Positions 7,410 to 15,757 of a stretch of DNA of 15,939 bases are shown here, piece after piece. The stretch's first letter is position 1; the number at the start of each line of letters is the position of its first letter. This stretch comes from Verrucomicrobiales bacterium. Its GTDB lineage: Bacteria > Verrucomicrobiota > Verrucomicrobiae > Limisphaerales > UBA9464. Location: contig SXXZ01000111.1 in NCBI GenBank assembly GCA_005789375.1, forward strand, positions 1 to 15,939, in the 5' to 3' direction. The translations under genes were made by a program, and so were the position numbers. Under the pieces are notes generated by a model. It saw only the letters and a program-made list of their open reading frames with translations, ran no database searches and was not told the origin of the DNA.

Positions 7410-8717
7410 CTATACTTCGTCGAGCGCCTGTCGGGCGTCGCCGAAGGTACCGGGCCGCACATCCATTTTGTCCATCATCGACAAGAACAACCGGCACATT
7501 TGGCGATTGGGCTTTTCCTTGTAGTCAAGAACCCGACCGCCACGGATGCGACCACCGCCGCCACCAACCAACACCACCGGCAATTGGTTGGCATCATGGT
7601 TGCCGTTCAGCATCGACGAGCAATACAGCAGCATCGTGTTGTCGAGCAGGGTGCGTTCGCCTTCCTGAATGGCGTCCAGCTTGCGAGCGATGTAGGCCAA
7701 TTGCTTCACGAAGAACTGGTTCACCTTGAGCCAGTCAGCCGAGTCGCTGTGTGAGAGCAAATGGTGGATCATGTAGTCCACACCGAGATTCGGAAACCGC
7801 AGCGAACTGTGGTCGTTATAGAGCTTGAGCGTGGTGATCCGCGTCGTGTCGGTTTGGAACCCGAGCACCAGGATGTCGCACATGAGCTTCATGTGCTCAG
7901 CGATGTCCTGCGGAATGCCGTCCGCCGGGCGGGCCATGTCGGGCTTCGACAAGGTCGGCCGCCAGCCCTGCAGTTCGCCCTTCTTGCCGGCAGTGTCGAT
8001 GCGCTGCTCCACGTCGCGAACCGAATCGAGGTACTCGTCGAGCTTGCGACGGTCGTTGATGCTAATTTGCCGACGCAGGCTTTGTGCGTCGGACAAGACG
8101 GCATCGAGCACACTGCGGTCGCCCTTTTCGTTGGAATCCTTGAACAACCGGTCGAAGGCTAGGGCCGGATAAATTTCTAGCGGCGTGGGAGTCGTCGGCG
8201 AGGTCCACGAGATGTGCGAGCTATAAAGCATCGAGTAGTTCTTGTGGACCGACGGGTTGGACTTCTCACAGCCCAAGACCAGGCTCGGCACCTTGGTGGT
8301 CCGTCCCTGCGCCTGCGCCACGAACTGGTCCAAGCTGGTGCCCGAGCGAATCTCACCCCCCGAGGCCAGCGATGCGCCTGAAAGCAGGTTGCCGGTTTGC
8401 GAGCTGTGGATGTTTCCCTTGAGCGCCTCGGCATTATAAAGGCCTCGAACGAATACGGTCTTCTGCCGGAAGTCCTGCAACGGGGCCAACACCTGGCCCA
8501 ACTCCATCTGTGCTCCCTCGCCCCGGGCCCACCATTCCTTGGAGTGAAACCCGTTGCCGGAGAAGATCACCGCCATGCGGACGGGTGCCTCGCTGGCCGG
8601 ACGTTGACCTGCCGGCGGCGTGTCGCCCCAGACCGTGAGAGATTCCATCCAGGGCAACGCCATGGAGACGCCGACGCCTCGGAGAAACGTGCGCCGATTC
8701 AGTGAATGTTGGGGCAT
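7410..8717 (-). CDS. DUF1552 family protein with twin-arginine signal
   Basis: The 435-residue product starts best at the ATG at 8717. Its N-terminus 'NRRTFLRGVGVSMALPW' (Arg8-Arg9) is a Tat-type signal, so it is probably exported folded. An in-frame start at 8810 would bury this signal behind 31 residues and overlap the upstream gene, so it is rejected. Features of DUF1552 seen here include 'NGFHSKEWWARG', 'LSGASLASGG', 'GTSLDQFVAQ' and 'VPSLVLGCE', then 'NHDANQLPVVLVGGGGG' near the C-terminus. DUF1552 proteins are commonly encoded next to DUF1592-type cytochrome proteins in Planctomycetota and Verrucomicrobiota, which is the arrangement here (25 bases apart). They are distantly like DUF1501/sulfatase-fold proteins. 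The biochemical function is unknown. Confidence 0.93.
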   Translation of the reverse strand: MPQHSLNRRTFLRGVGVSMALPWMESLTVWGDTPPAGQRPASEAPVRMAVIFSGNGFHSKEWWARGEGAQMELGQVLAPLQDFRQKTVFVRGLYNAEALKGNIHSSQTGNLLSGASLASGGEIRSGTSLDQFVAQAQGRTTKVPSLVLGCEKSNPSVHKNYSMLYSSHISWTSPTTPTPLEIYPALAFDRLFKDSNEKGDRSVLDAVLSDAQSLRRQISINDRRKLDEYLDSVRDVEQRIDTAGKKGELQGWRPTLSKPDMARPADGIPQDIAEHMKLMCDILVLGFQTDTTRITTLKLYNDHSSLRFPNLGVDYMIHHLLSHSDSADWLKVNQFFVKQLAYIARKLDAIQEGERTLLDNTMLLYCSSMLNGNHDANQLPVVLVGGGGGRIRGGRVLDYKEKPNRQMCRLFLSMMDKMDVRPGTFGDARQALDEV

Positions 8718-8742
8718 GGTAGTCGATTCTGGAGGGTTGGGG

Positions 8743-11700
8743 TTATTCTTCGGGTTTGCGGTCCATCCCACGGATCCGGACAAATTGGGAGCTGGAGACA
8801 ATGGTTTCAACGGCGCCCTGAACCCGGGCCTCTCGGGAAGAGAGCTTGCGTTGCAAATCGCTCAACAAGGACTCGTCCGACAAGATCACGCCGCGACCCA
8901 GCGAGTAGCCCAGAAGCTTGCGACTGAATTGCCGCAAAAAGGCCTCCTTACGTTGATGGGACAAATAACGCCGCAACCCGGCCGCGCCTTCAAGTACGGT
9001 GCCATCGAGGGCCGTCGCCCGGACCTCGAGGGCCCGGCCGCCGAGATCCCGTTCACGGAATCGGCCCACCGCATCGAACGATTCCAGCGAGAACCCGTAG
9101 GCATCGATGCGACGGTGGCAGCCCGAGCACTTCGGATCCGAACTGTGTTTCTCGGTGAGTTGCCGCACAGTGAGTAACTCGAGCGATTCGTCCTCAGGCA
9201 AACGCGGCACATCCTTCGGAGGCTTGGGCAGTTTCTCGCCGAGGATCACCTCACTAATCCAATTACCCCGGAGAATGGGGCTGGTACGCGAGGCACCCGA
9301 TTGACGCGCCAAAGTGGACGCCTGGCCAAGAATGCCACCGCGCGCGATCGGTCGGAGGCCCGTGACCCGCTTCCATTCGTTGGATCGAGTGAAGCTCACC
9401 GACGTCACGCCATAAAATCGCGCCAGATCGGCGTTCAAGAAGGAATGGTCGGCGTCGAGGATGTCGAGCACCGGGCCATTGTTCTGGAAGAGGTCGGTGA
9501 AGAAACGAACCGTCTCTTCGCGCATGGCGCCGCGTAGCCCGCGGAACTCAGGAAAATGCCGCTCACTCTTCTCGTCCAAAGTTTCGAAGTCGTACAAATG
9601 CAGCCAAGCCAAGGCGAACTCGGTGGCCAAGCGGCCGATCTTGGGATCCTTGAGCATCCGCCGGGTCTGGGCACGCAAGACTTCCGGCCGATGAAGACGC
9701 CCTGCCACGGCCTCAGCCATCAACTCGGCGTCGGGCGTTGAAGCCCACAAGAAATAGCTCAGCCGCGTGGCCAACTCCATGTCACTGACCCGAGTGGAGG
9801 CAACTCCAGGAGCGGGTTGTTCGGCTCGGTACAGAAACGCCGGCGACACCAACACCCGCGCCAGCACCCCACGGACGGATTCCTCGTGGGTAAGACCATC
9901 GCCACGGAGGCGTCCATAGAGACCCTTCATTGCATCCACCTCTCCCGCTTGCAGCGGCCGGCGATAGGCACGAGCCGCAAAGGCGAAGATCGATTGCAGG
10001 TGGGCCGGTTCGGTGTCCACCAGCAGGCGTCGAAACTCGTCGGCCCGGCGGCGGATAGGCTCACCCATCGGGGTAAAGGCACTGGGGTCGGCGTCTTGGG
10101 TGGCGAACTGCCACAACTGCTCAAAGGCATCGATCAACTTGAAGGCATCCTGACTGATGTAGTGCAACTCCGACCAGAGGCGCTCCAGTTCGGCCGTCTC
10201 GGCCGCAGTGAGCATTAAGCGACGCAGGGCATCGTCTTCGCGATGGTAGAGAGTGAGCGTGACGACCTCGTCGACGGGCACAATCTTGGTGTAGCACAGC
10301 GCGGCCGGGAACAGTGCGCGGAAGCGCTCAAGGCCTTGGTCCCAACGACGACGGGCTGCACCCCCGTCCGCCACCAGCACCGGCAGATCCGACTGCGTCG
10401 GCAACTCGCCGTCCGACCAGGTGCCCTTTCCGCCCTTCGTGCTCACCGCTCCCGGCACCAGAGCGAGCGAGGCCGGACGCTGCGGCAGGATTTGCATTTG
10501 AACACTGGCTTCAGGGCCCGCGGAGCCATCCAACGTGGCCGTGGCCACCAGTTCGCCACCGGCCGCCCATTCGGCCGGCAGCCGAACTTCTACCACCGAC
10601 GGGGCCTTCACACAGAGATCCTGAGGGGCGACGCGAGAAGAAGTGGAGACGGGATTCTTTCCAAAGAGGGCAGGCTCGGGCCCCGGGCCCTCCTGGGCTG
10701 CAGATGCGGAGAGCGCCGGCTCCAACTGCTGCACGAGGCCACGGAGTACAGCCCCGAGCAACGGTCCCTGGAGAGAGGTCCACTGGCGGCGCAAGACCGC
10801 ATCGGGAGCATCCTTGCCCAAGGCCGCGGGCTCAGAAGAGAACAAGGCTTGGAGATTTGCAGCCAACCGGCGCTTTTCTTCGATGGAGGCGGCCGCACGC
10901 CAACGGGCCAAGATCGAACCCTCAGGGATCGTGGTTTCCAGCGCACCGCCGCGTGCCTCTGGCTCGCTGAAAAAATGCCACACCGCGGGATGGCCCAACC
11001 GATCGGCATGAGGATTACCAGCCAAGATGGCGGGTGACACATCGCCGGAGAGACTCCAGACCTGCGCGGCATTCTGAGACTCGGTCAACTGCAAGTCCAC
11101 GCGAGTGAGGTCGCAGGAGTGGTTGCCGTCACGCGGCCCCACCGACAGGCAAACCACATCGCCCACGCTCACCGTCACCGGAGGCAGTGGTCCGAAACGT
11201 ACCTCCTTGGCCCCTTGAGAAACACCGGAAGCCAACGTTTGACGCGTGGCTCCGCGACGGAGTTCCAGTACCCAACTCACGCCGTTGCCGCATTCGGTGT
11301 GGGAGTGCTGCACCAAGCCTTCGACCTTGAAGGTTCCCGCCACCGGCCCTCGCCATCCCACGATCACGCGACGCGAGGGCGACGGATGTACGGCGACACT
11401 GTGGGGCCGCATCAGGCCCGGCACCCGGACCTCGCGATCCGAGGAGTTGGCCGTGACACTCAAGGCATCCGCAGCGGTCCAACCCTGAATAAACGAATAC
11501 CCCTGCGCGCTCTCGAGGGTGGAGGTGATGAGTCCCTCGATGCGGGTGCCTCCCGAACGCATCCCTAGCGCCTCCAACCAAGCCATAAGCACCTGCGGGT
11601 CGAGATGCTTTGAGCGAGCCAGCGCGCTCAGCGCCTCACCGGAGGGAACTTCTGTCAGCTCAGCCGCAGCATTCAGACAGGCCGCCGCCTGAGAGAAGAG

Positions 11701-13050
11701 CGGACCCCGGGTTTGATCCAGGCCATGAATGACCGAACGCAACCGACTCAACGGCACATCCGGTCGACCGGGAACCACCAAGCGCGGATTGGACCACAAT
11801 GCCACATCCGCCGCCGAACCATCTCCGGCATCGGAGCTCACCAGAAAAGCACGAACTTCCCCGGAGGCATCCGGAGCCGGCAGCTTGAAGCGCGTCTCGC
11901 GAGCAGTGGCCAGAGGAGAGATCGGGACCTGCCAGGCACTAGGACCATCCCGCTTACCAATGTGACCGACCGTGGTGAATCGCCAGACCGAACGCTGCCA
12001 CGACTCTATCACTGAGGCCACGGCAGCGCCCTCACCCGGCTTCGCCTCGCGCCAACGGGCTCGGACTGCATCCAAGAGCGGAGACGGCTCGGACTGGTTT
12101 AATTCGGCCCACAGCAGGCTCAGATACCGGACATTCAGCCCTCGAAGGCGGGCCAACGCCTCAAGGTGGGTCGCGTTCCGAGAACGCCCCGCCGCCCGCA
12201 GTTCCAATGTGGCATCCAGATAGCGGGCCAGCGGCAGCACGCCTCCGTCGCGCGTGTCGAACTGAATGCCCTGAAGATTGACCGAGGTGCCGCCACCGTT
12301 CTGGGTGTAGCGCCCGTAGAACTGCCGGATGGCTGCGAGGCGTTCCTCAGTCCAGTCACGCTGTGAGGTGCTCGACGAGAACCTCACTCCATCCGGAAGG
12401 AGGACCGCATGGCGCGCCACCTCCTTGGCCGCATCCAGGTATTTGGTGACCAGCGAAGGCGACATCACCAGCGACTGACCCACGTTCATGAACCCCTCAC
12501 CCGAGGCCGAATCCACCGGGAATTCGCGGGCTGGATCGAGAGACTCCACACCCGTCAGATCGCGGATCGTGTAGGTGTACTCCGCATTTGCCAAACGCCG
12601 CAGCACCACCGGTCCGGGATCCCCGGCATTTTTCCGGGCCCAGCGATCGAGCAACCCACGCACTCCGGCCATCAATTGCTCCCGCGCCTTGGCGTCCATG
12701 GCCGGCTGATCCTTCGGAGGCATTTCACCGACGGAAACCTGTTCCAGCACTTGCTGCCAAACCTTGGGATCGGTCGACTCCGCGCCCGGCTGAAGCACCT
12801 GCTCCAAATCGAGGTCGCCCTTGTGCTTCGCTGTGGAATGGCAATTGAGACAGTGACGCTCGAAGAGCACCCGCGTCTTGGCATCGATCCCTTCGGCGGT
12901 CACGGACCAAGCCAGCGACGCCGATGCCAGTGCGGTCGCCGTGATCCAACCCACGGCATGACCCAGTTTGCGCGCCGGGTAGGGCACCAGTGATCGCACC
13001 GACTTTAGGAATCCAACCTTCATCACTCCTCGTTTCATCCTGTTGTTCAT
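8743..13050 (-). CDS. Large PSD/cytochrome c-type protein (DUF1587, DUF1592, DUF1588, DUF1585)
   Basis: The 1435-residue exported protein has a hydrophobic signal near residues 33-52. A cytochrome-like module follows with 'CLNCH' (Cys67, Cys70, His71) and 'GEMPPK' (Met110 a possible axial ligand), then DUF1587 ('LRRLANAEYTYTIRDLTG', about 148-210). A long middle follows, containing a jelly-roll-like section at roughly 530-660 ('PHSVAVHPSP', 'VGWRGPVAGTFKVEG', 'GPRDGNHSCDLT'). The C-terminal part has DUF1595 ('AARAYRRPL', about 1020-1083), DUF1592 ('RLSYFLWASTPD', about 1084-1218), DUF1588 with a second heme-type motif 'CSGCHRRIDAYGFSLESFD' (Cys1308, Cys1311, His1312) and DUF1585 to the end. 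Members are more often 700-1000 residues, so the middle is expanded. The start is uncertain: 13050, 13038 and 13023 are all in frame, and GAGGAG sits just before 13023. A role in electron transfer during periplasmic polymer breakdown is inferred only. Confidence 0.93.
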   Translation of the reverse strand: MNNRMKRGVMKVGFLKSVRSLVPYPARKLGHAVGWITATALASASLAWSVTAEGIDAKTRVLFERHCLNCHSTAKHKGDLDLEQVLQPGAESTDPKVWQQVLEQVSVGEMPPKDQPAMDAKAREQLMAGVRGLLDRWARKNAGDPGPVVLRRLANAEYTYTIRDLTGVESLDPAREFPVDSASGEGFMNVGQSLVMSPSLVTKYLDAAKEVARHAVLLPDGVRFSSSTSQRDWTEERLAAIRQFYGRYTQNGGGTSVNLQGIQFDTRDGGVLPLARYLDATLELRAAGRSRNATHLEALARLRGLNVRYLSLLWAELNQSEPSPLLDAVRARWREAKPGEGAAVASVIESWQRSVWRFTTVGHIGKRDGPSAWQVPISPLATARETRFKLPAPDASGEVRAFLVSSDAGDGSAADVALWSNPRLVVPGRPDVPLSRLRSVIHGLDQTRGPLFSQAAACLNAAAELTEVPSGEALSALARSKHLDPQVLMAWLEALGMRSGGTRIEGLITSTLESAQGYSFIQGWTAADALSVTANSSDREVRVPGLMRPHSVAVHPSPSRRVIVGWRGPVAGTFKVEGLVQHSHTECGNGVSWVLELRRGATRQTLASGVSQGAKEVRFGPLPPVTVSVGDVVCLSVGPRDGNHSCDLTRVDLQLTESQNAAQVWSLSGDVSPAILAGNPHADRLGHPAVWHFFSEPEARGGALETTIPEGSILARWRAAASIEEKRRLAANLQALFSSEPAALGKDAPDAVLRRQWTSLQGPLLGAVLRGLVQQLEPALSASAAQEGPGPEPALFGKNPVSTSSRVAPQDLCVKAPSVVEVRLPAEWAAGGELVATATLDGSAGPEASVQMQILPQRPASLALVPGAVSTKGGKGTWSDGELPTQSDLPVLVADGGAARRRWDQGLERFRALFPAALCYTKIVPVDEVVTLTLYHREDDALRRLMLTAAETAELERLWSELHYISQDAFKLIDAFEQLWQFATQDADPSAFTPMGEPIRRRADEFRRLLVDTEPAHLQSIFAFAARAYRRPLQAGEVDAMKGLYGRLRGDGLTHEESVRGVLARVLVSPAFLYRAEQPAPGVASTRVSDMELATRLSYFLWASTPDAELMAEAVAGRLHRPEVLRAQTRRMLKDPKIGRLATEFALAWLHLYDFETLDEKSERHFPEFRGLRGAMREETVRFFTDLFQNNGPVLDILDADHSFLNADLARFYGVTSVSFTRSNEWKRVTGLRPIARGGILGQASTLARQSGASRTSPILRGNWISEVILGEKLPKPPKDVPRLPEDESLELLTVRQLTEKHSSDPKCSGCHRRIDAYGFSLESFDAVGRFRERDLGGRALEVRATALDGTVLEGAAGLRRYLSHQRKEAFLRQFSRKLLGYSLGRGVILSDESLLSDLQRKLSSREARVQGAVETIVSSSQFVRIRGMDRKPEE

Positions 13051-13081
13051 TCACCCACGACCACAGCGAACCACTGACCCG

Positions 13082-14296
13082 TCAAATGCGGATGAAGAGA
13101 CGCTTCTTCCACAACCACCAGCACATCGCCCAGAAAATCGAGAGCACCGCCGCCCCTTCCACCGCCGGCGCATACACCCCAAAGTGATCCGGCCAGAACG
13201 TTTGGCCCAGATGGGTCCGCACGTTGTCACGGAAGAAGCCATCCCAGAGGTGGCTGGTGACGTACATGAAGATGGAGTTCATACCTACTACCTGAAGCGG
13301 GAAGGTCAGCCAAGACTGTTTCAGGCGATCGGCCACCCAATAGAAGCCAGTAATCAGCAAGCAGCACCATCCGCCGCTAAAAAGCACCCAGGACGGCGTC
13401 CAGATGCGTTTGACCACCGGAGCGATTCCGGCTCGATCGAGAAACCAACCGGCTCCCAATCCACACACTCCTACAAAGGCGATCCGGAATAACCGCCGGC
13501 CAATCGGAACGTCTTCTCGGCGCAGCCATCCACCCACCAGCAAACCGCAAATCATCGTACCCAGCGTGGGAATAAAACTCAGCGTCAGATAGCCACCGCC
13601 ATTGAAGAGGAATGTCTTAGCCCTCGGGAACAAATTGAGGAACCACACCTCAAAGTGGTGAGCCGGATTGGCGTTCTTGTTCCAGTGGGCTGCAAAACCG
13701 CTCAAGCCGTGCTGCTGCATCCAATCGGCCGAGACACCGACGCTCGAGGGGTCAAACTCCGGACCGGGCAACGGAGCCAAAGCAAACCAAGCCCAATACC
13801 CCAAAAGAATAGCCACCAGTCCAACCACTTGCGTCCGGACACTCCGCCAGGCCAAGAGCCACAAGAAGGTATAGCCCAAACCAATTTGGGTGAGCGTGTC
13901 CTCGAAGGTGAAATTCGTCTGCGACGCATGGGTCGATCGCAACGCAATGCCCAGCGCCGACAACGCCAAAGCCCGCCACAGCGTGTGGAAGAACATCCGC
14001 AAGAAGCCCTGATCCGACTGCTGACGCGAAGCGATGGACCACGGCAAGGCCAGACCCACCAGAAAAGAAAAAGACGGTTGAATCAGGTCATGGAGCGTGC
14101 ACCCCTGCCAATCCACATGGTCCTGATGATGCGCGAAGAAATGCCACACACTGTCGGCGGGCATCTTAGCGGCCACGGCTCCGAGACGAACCATTTCGCC
14201 AGCCATCAGCAGCATCACGAACCCGCGGTAGGCATCCATCGACGACAATCGCTGCGGCATCACTGGGGATTTCCCAGAACCGGGTGAAGGAGGCAT
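13082..14296 (-). CDS. DUF5009/NagX-like multi-pass membrane acyltransferase
   Basis: The 404-residue protein is an integral membrane protein with about eight to ten hydrophobic segments. It opens with 'RLSSMDAYRGFVMLLMAGE', the signature of the HGSNAT/YeiB/DUF5009 family. 'DHVDWQGCTLHDLIQPSFSFLVG' follows, so His60 of 'HVDWQG' lines up with the catalytic histidine that precedes W-x-G in heparan-alpha-glucosaminide N-acetyltransferase. Such enzymes move an acetyl group from cytosolic CoA to a sugar on the far side of the membrane. Substrate here is unknown; an envelope glycan is a reasonable guess. The start at 14296 gives 12 residues before an alternative Met at 14260, which would fit the family better. 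It is the first gene of a likely operon: 31 bases separate it from the cytochrome-type gene. Confidence 0.87.
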   Translation of the reverse strand: MPPSPGSGKSPVMPQRLSSMDAYRGFVMLLMAGEMVRLGAVAAKMPADSVWHFFAHHQDHVDWQGCTLHDLIQPSFSFLVGLALPWSIASRQQSDQGFLRMFFHTLWRALALSALGIALRSTHASQTNFTFEDTLTQIGLGYTFLWLLAWRSVRTQVVGLVAILLGYWAWFALAPLPGPEFDPSSVGVSADWMQQHGLSGFAAHWNKNANPAHHFEVWFLNLFPRAKTFLFNGGGYLTLSFIPTLGTMICGLLVGGWLRREDVPIGRRLFRIAFVGVCGLGAGWFLDRAGIAPVVKRIWTPSWVLFSGGWCCLLITGFYWVADRLKQSWLTFPLQVVGMNSIFMYVTSHLWDGFFRDNVRTHLGQTFWPDHFGVYAPAVEGAAVLSIFWAMCWWLWKKRLFIRI

Positions 14297-14494
14297 AAGG
14301 ACGTTGTGACAAGGTTCTAGGATGAGCGCAATCCCGTTGGCGGGGTTCTGGTGATGAGCCTCGAATCATCCACCTACAAAGATCGACTCCGCCTCTTGAC
14401 CGACTCCCTGAGCGAGAAAGCCGTCGGCACCCAGAACAACGAACTGGCGAACCGGACATTGGCGACCGAGCCCTGCCGAGGCACCGTACGCAGC

Positions 14495-15331
14495 ATGGAA
14501 CCGGTCCTCCCCGAGACGTTGGCTGAGCGGTTGTTTTCGGGCGACTCCTTTGCCTTTGGTTTCGGCATGCAGCGGCCCCGTCAAGAATGGTTTGGTTGGG
14601 ACGACCCGCGCCAAGAAACCCTGCAAGATCGCCATCACTGGTTGTCCCAGGAGCCCCAACGTCACTTGGCCTGGACCGACGAGGCTTCCCCCGTCCTGCT
14701 CGAAGCATTGGCCCTCTTCCCCAACCCTCCCTTTCCCACGGAGAGCTTCCCCCACCCGGACTCGCAACCCGACGGACTGCTCAAGAGCCTGTCCCTCAAT
14801 TGGGAGCCAGACCTACTACTCCTGCGGCGGGATGCGTCTGGCCAATTCAGACTGGTCGCCGGAGCAGTCTGCTTTCCATCGGCCTGGGACCTCCACGAGA
14901 AGCTCGGCAAAACCGTCGATGCCATCCACGCCGATGTTCCCACCTTGAACGCCACGCTGGGAGCACGGATCCGAACCTTTCTCGATCGGCTGCAGCCTGG
15001 ACAAACTTTCGAACGCGACAATTGGGGCCTCGCCGCCCATGGCGAACGCAATGCCCACCCCGATCGCAACCTGCCCCGACTGACAGCAGACGCCACCCTC
15101 GACACCACCTGGCTACGGCTCGAACACCAGGCCTTCCGGGCCCTACCGAACAGCGGCGGCCTCCTCTTCGCCATCCACCTCACCGTGCACCCCCTGGATC
15201 GCGTGCTGCAGGCCCCGGCCGCCCGCGATCAACTAGCAACGCAACTCCGCTCGATGCCTGAAACCATCGCCGCCTACAAAGGCATCCTCCCCGCCCGCGA
15301 AACCCTGGTTCGCCAACTGGAGTCCCGATGA
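14495..15331 (+). CDS. DUF3445 protein, heme-dependent oxidative N-demethylase family
   Basis: The 278-residue product matches DUF3445, the family of the alpha subunit of heme-dependent oxidative N-demethylase, which removes methyl groups from dimethylamine in Pseudomonas. Family landmarks visible are 'FGFGMQRP' with 'WFGWDD' near the N-terminus, 'GAVCFPSAWDLHEKLGK' and 'IHADVPTLN', then 'RDNWGL' and 'LRLEHQAFRALPNSGGLLF', ending with 'YKGI'. The frame is open back to an ATG at 14354, which would add 47 residues not typical of the family and leave only about 55 bases for two divergent promoters; I prefer 14495 but neither start has a clear Shine-Dalgarno sequence. Other subunits of the Pseudomonas enzyme are not found nearby, so the reaction here is uncertain. 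It is transcribed divergently from the acyltransferase operon. Confidence 0.85.
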   Translation: MEPVLPETLAERLFSGDSFAFGFGMQRPRQEWFGWDDPRQETLQDRHHWLSQEPQRHLAWTDEASPVLLEALALFPNPPFPTESFPHPDSQPDGLLKSLSLNWEPDLLLLRRDASGQFRLVAGAVCFPSAWDLHEKLGKTVDAIHADVPTLNATLGARIRTFLDRLQPGQTFERDNWGLAAHGERNAHPDRNLPRLTADATLDTTWLRLEHQAFRALPNSGGLLFAIHLTVHPLDRVLQAPAARDQLATQLRSMPETIAAYKGILPARETLVRQLESR

Positions 15332-15441
15332 CGCCTCTCTAAACCCTCCTCTCCGACCAGGAGACCTCAAGGAACCTGAGGACCCAATACTAGCCCAAGG
15401 CAGGCGCGTTAGGACAAAGCGTGGCATCCACCGTAATGCAC
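15332..15441. other. Gene-free spacer after DUF3445 gene
   Basis: This contains a weak five-base-pair stem (CCTCA at 15365-15369 with TGAGG at 15377-15381) without a T run, and the first of two copies of CCCAAGGCAGG (15394-15404; second copy 15442-15452, 48 bases apart). No coding frame has a recognisable product. It leads directly into the tandem palindromic repeats. Confidence 0.4.
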
Positions 15442-15490
15442 CCCAAGGCAGGAGCGGGACCGGGCCGGAGCGCCCCACCAAATACGTCAA
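15442..15490. repeat. Internally deleted copy of the palindromic repeat plus linker
   Basis: GCGGGACCGGGCC (15454-15466) is the same left arm as in copies C and D, but it runs at once into GGAGCGCCCCACC, the sequence that normally follows the right arm. Both junction partners share GGAGCG, so this looks like a copy whose interior was lost by recombination across that short repeat. The linker CCACCAAATACGTCAA (15475-15490) is the same as the one between copies C and D. Confidence 0.65.
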
Positions 15491-15613
15491 GCGGAGCGGG
15501 ACCGGGCCGGAGCGAGCGTAGGAACGTCGACACCTGAATCCCCCTCGCGCGGCCGCGCGAAAGCCCCACCTGTCCCAACGTTCCCTGCGAGCGCAGGCCC
15601 GGTCCCGCGGAGC
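15491..15613. repeat. Palindromic intergenic repeat, copy C
   Basis: The outer arms GCGGGACCGGGCC (15496-15508) and GGCCCGGTCCCGC (15596-15608) are perfect 13-base inverted repeats. Inside them GGAACGT (15521-15527) pairs with ACGTTCC (15578-15584). The centre is a perfect 16-base palindrome, TCGCGCGGCCGCGCGA (15545-15560). As RNA this would fold into a long interrupted stem with a separate apical hairpin. With copy D it forms a tandem duplication: the sequence starting GGAGCGCC recurs at 15467, 15609 and 15753, a period of 142 then 144 bases. Confidence 0.88.
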
Positions 15614-15632
15614 GCCCCACCAAATACGTCAA

Positions 15633-15757
15633 GCGGAGCGGGACCGGGCCGGAGCGAGCGTAGGAACGTCGACACCCTATAATCCCCCTCGTGCGCCAGC
15701 GCGAAAGCCTCACCTGTCCCAACGTTCTCTGCGAGCGCAGGCCCGGTCCCGCGGAGC
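15633..15757. repeat. Palindromic intergenic repeat, copy D
   Basis: The same element as copy C, with only about half a dozen differences and a two-base length change. The outer arms are identical (15638-15650 and 15740-15752). GGAACGT at 15663-15669 pairs with ACGTTCT at 15722-15728 with one mismatch. The apex TCGTGCGCCAGCGCGA (15689-15704) is no longer a perfect palindrome but still forms a six-base-pair stem with one T-G wobble and a four-base loop. The right end lies 43 bases before the thiH-like start. Confidence 0.87.

Noticed and set aside
8620..9177. Plus-strand frame across the junction of the DUF1552 and cytochrome-type genes
   Set aside because: It overlaps the Tat signal of one gene and the DUF1588/1585 region of the other, both convincing on the minus strand.
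10243..11037. Plus-strand open frame inside the large cytochrome-type gene
   Set aside because: It is Arg/Gly-rich, has no domain match by eye, and lies wholly opposite a gene with strong family motifs.
14351..14494. Extended N-terminus for the DUF3445 protein
   Set aside because: The extra residues do not look like the family, and using this start would leave very little room for the divergent promoters; kept only as an alternative.
15467..15757. Possible CRISPR array
   Set aside because: The repeat period is 142-144 bases with internal inverted repeats and only two full copies; there are no short repeats with unique spacers and no cas genes.
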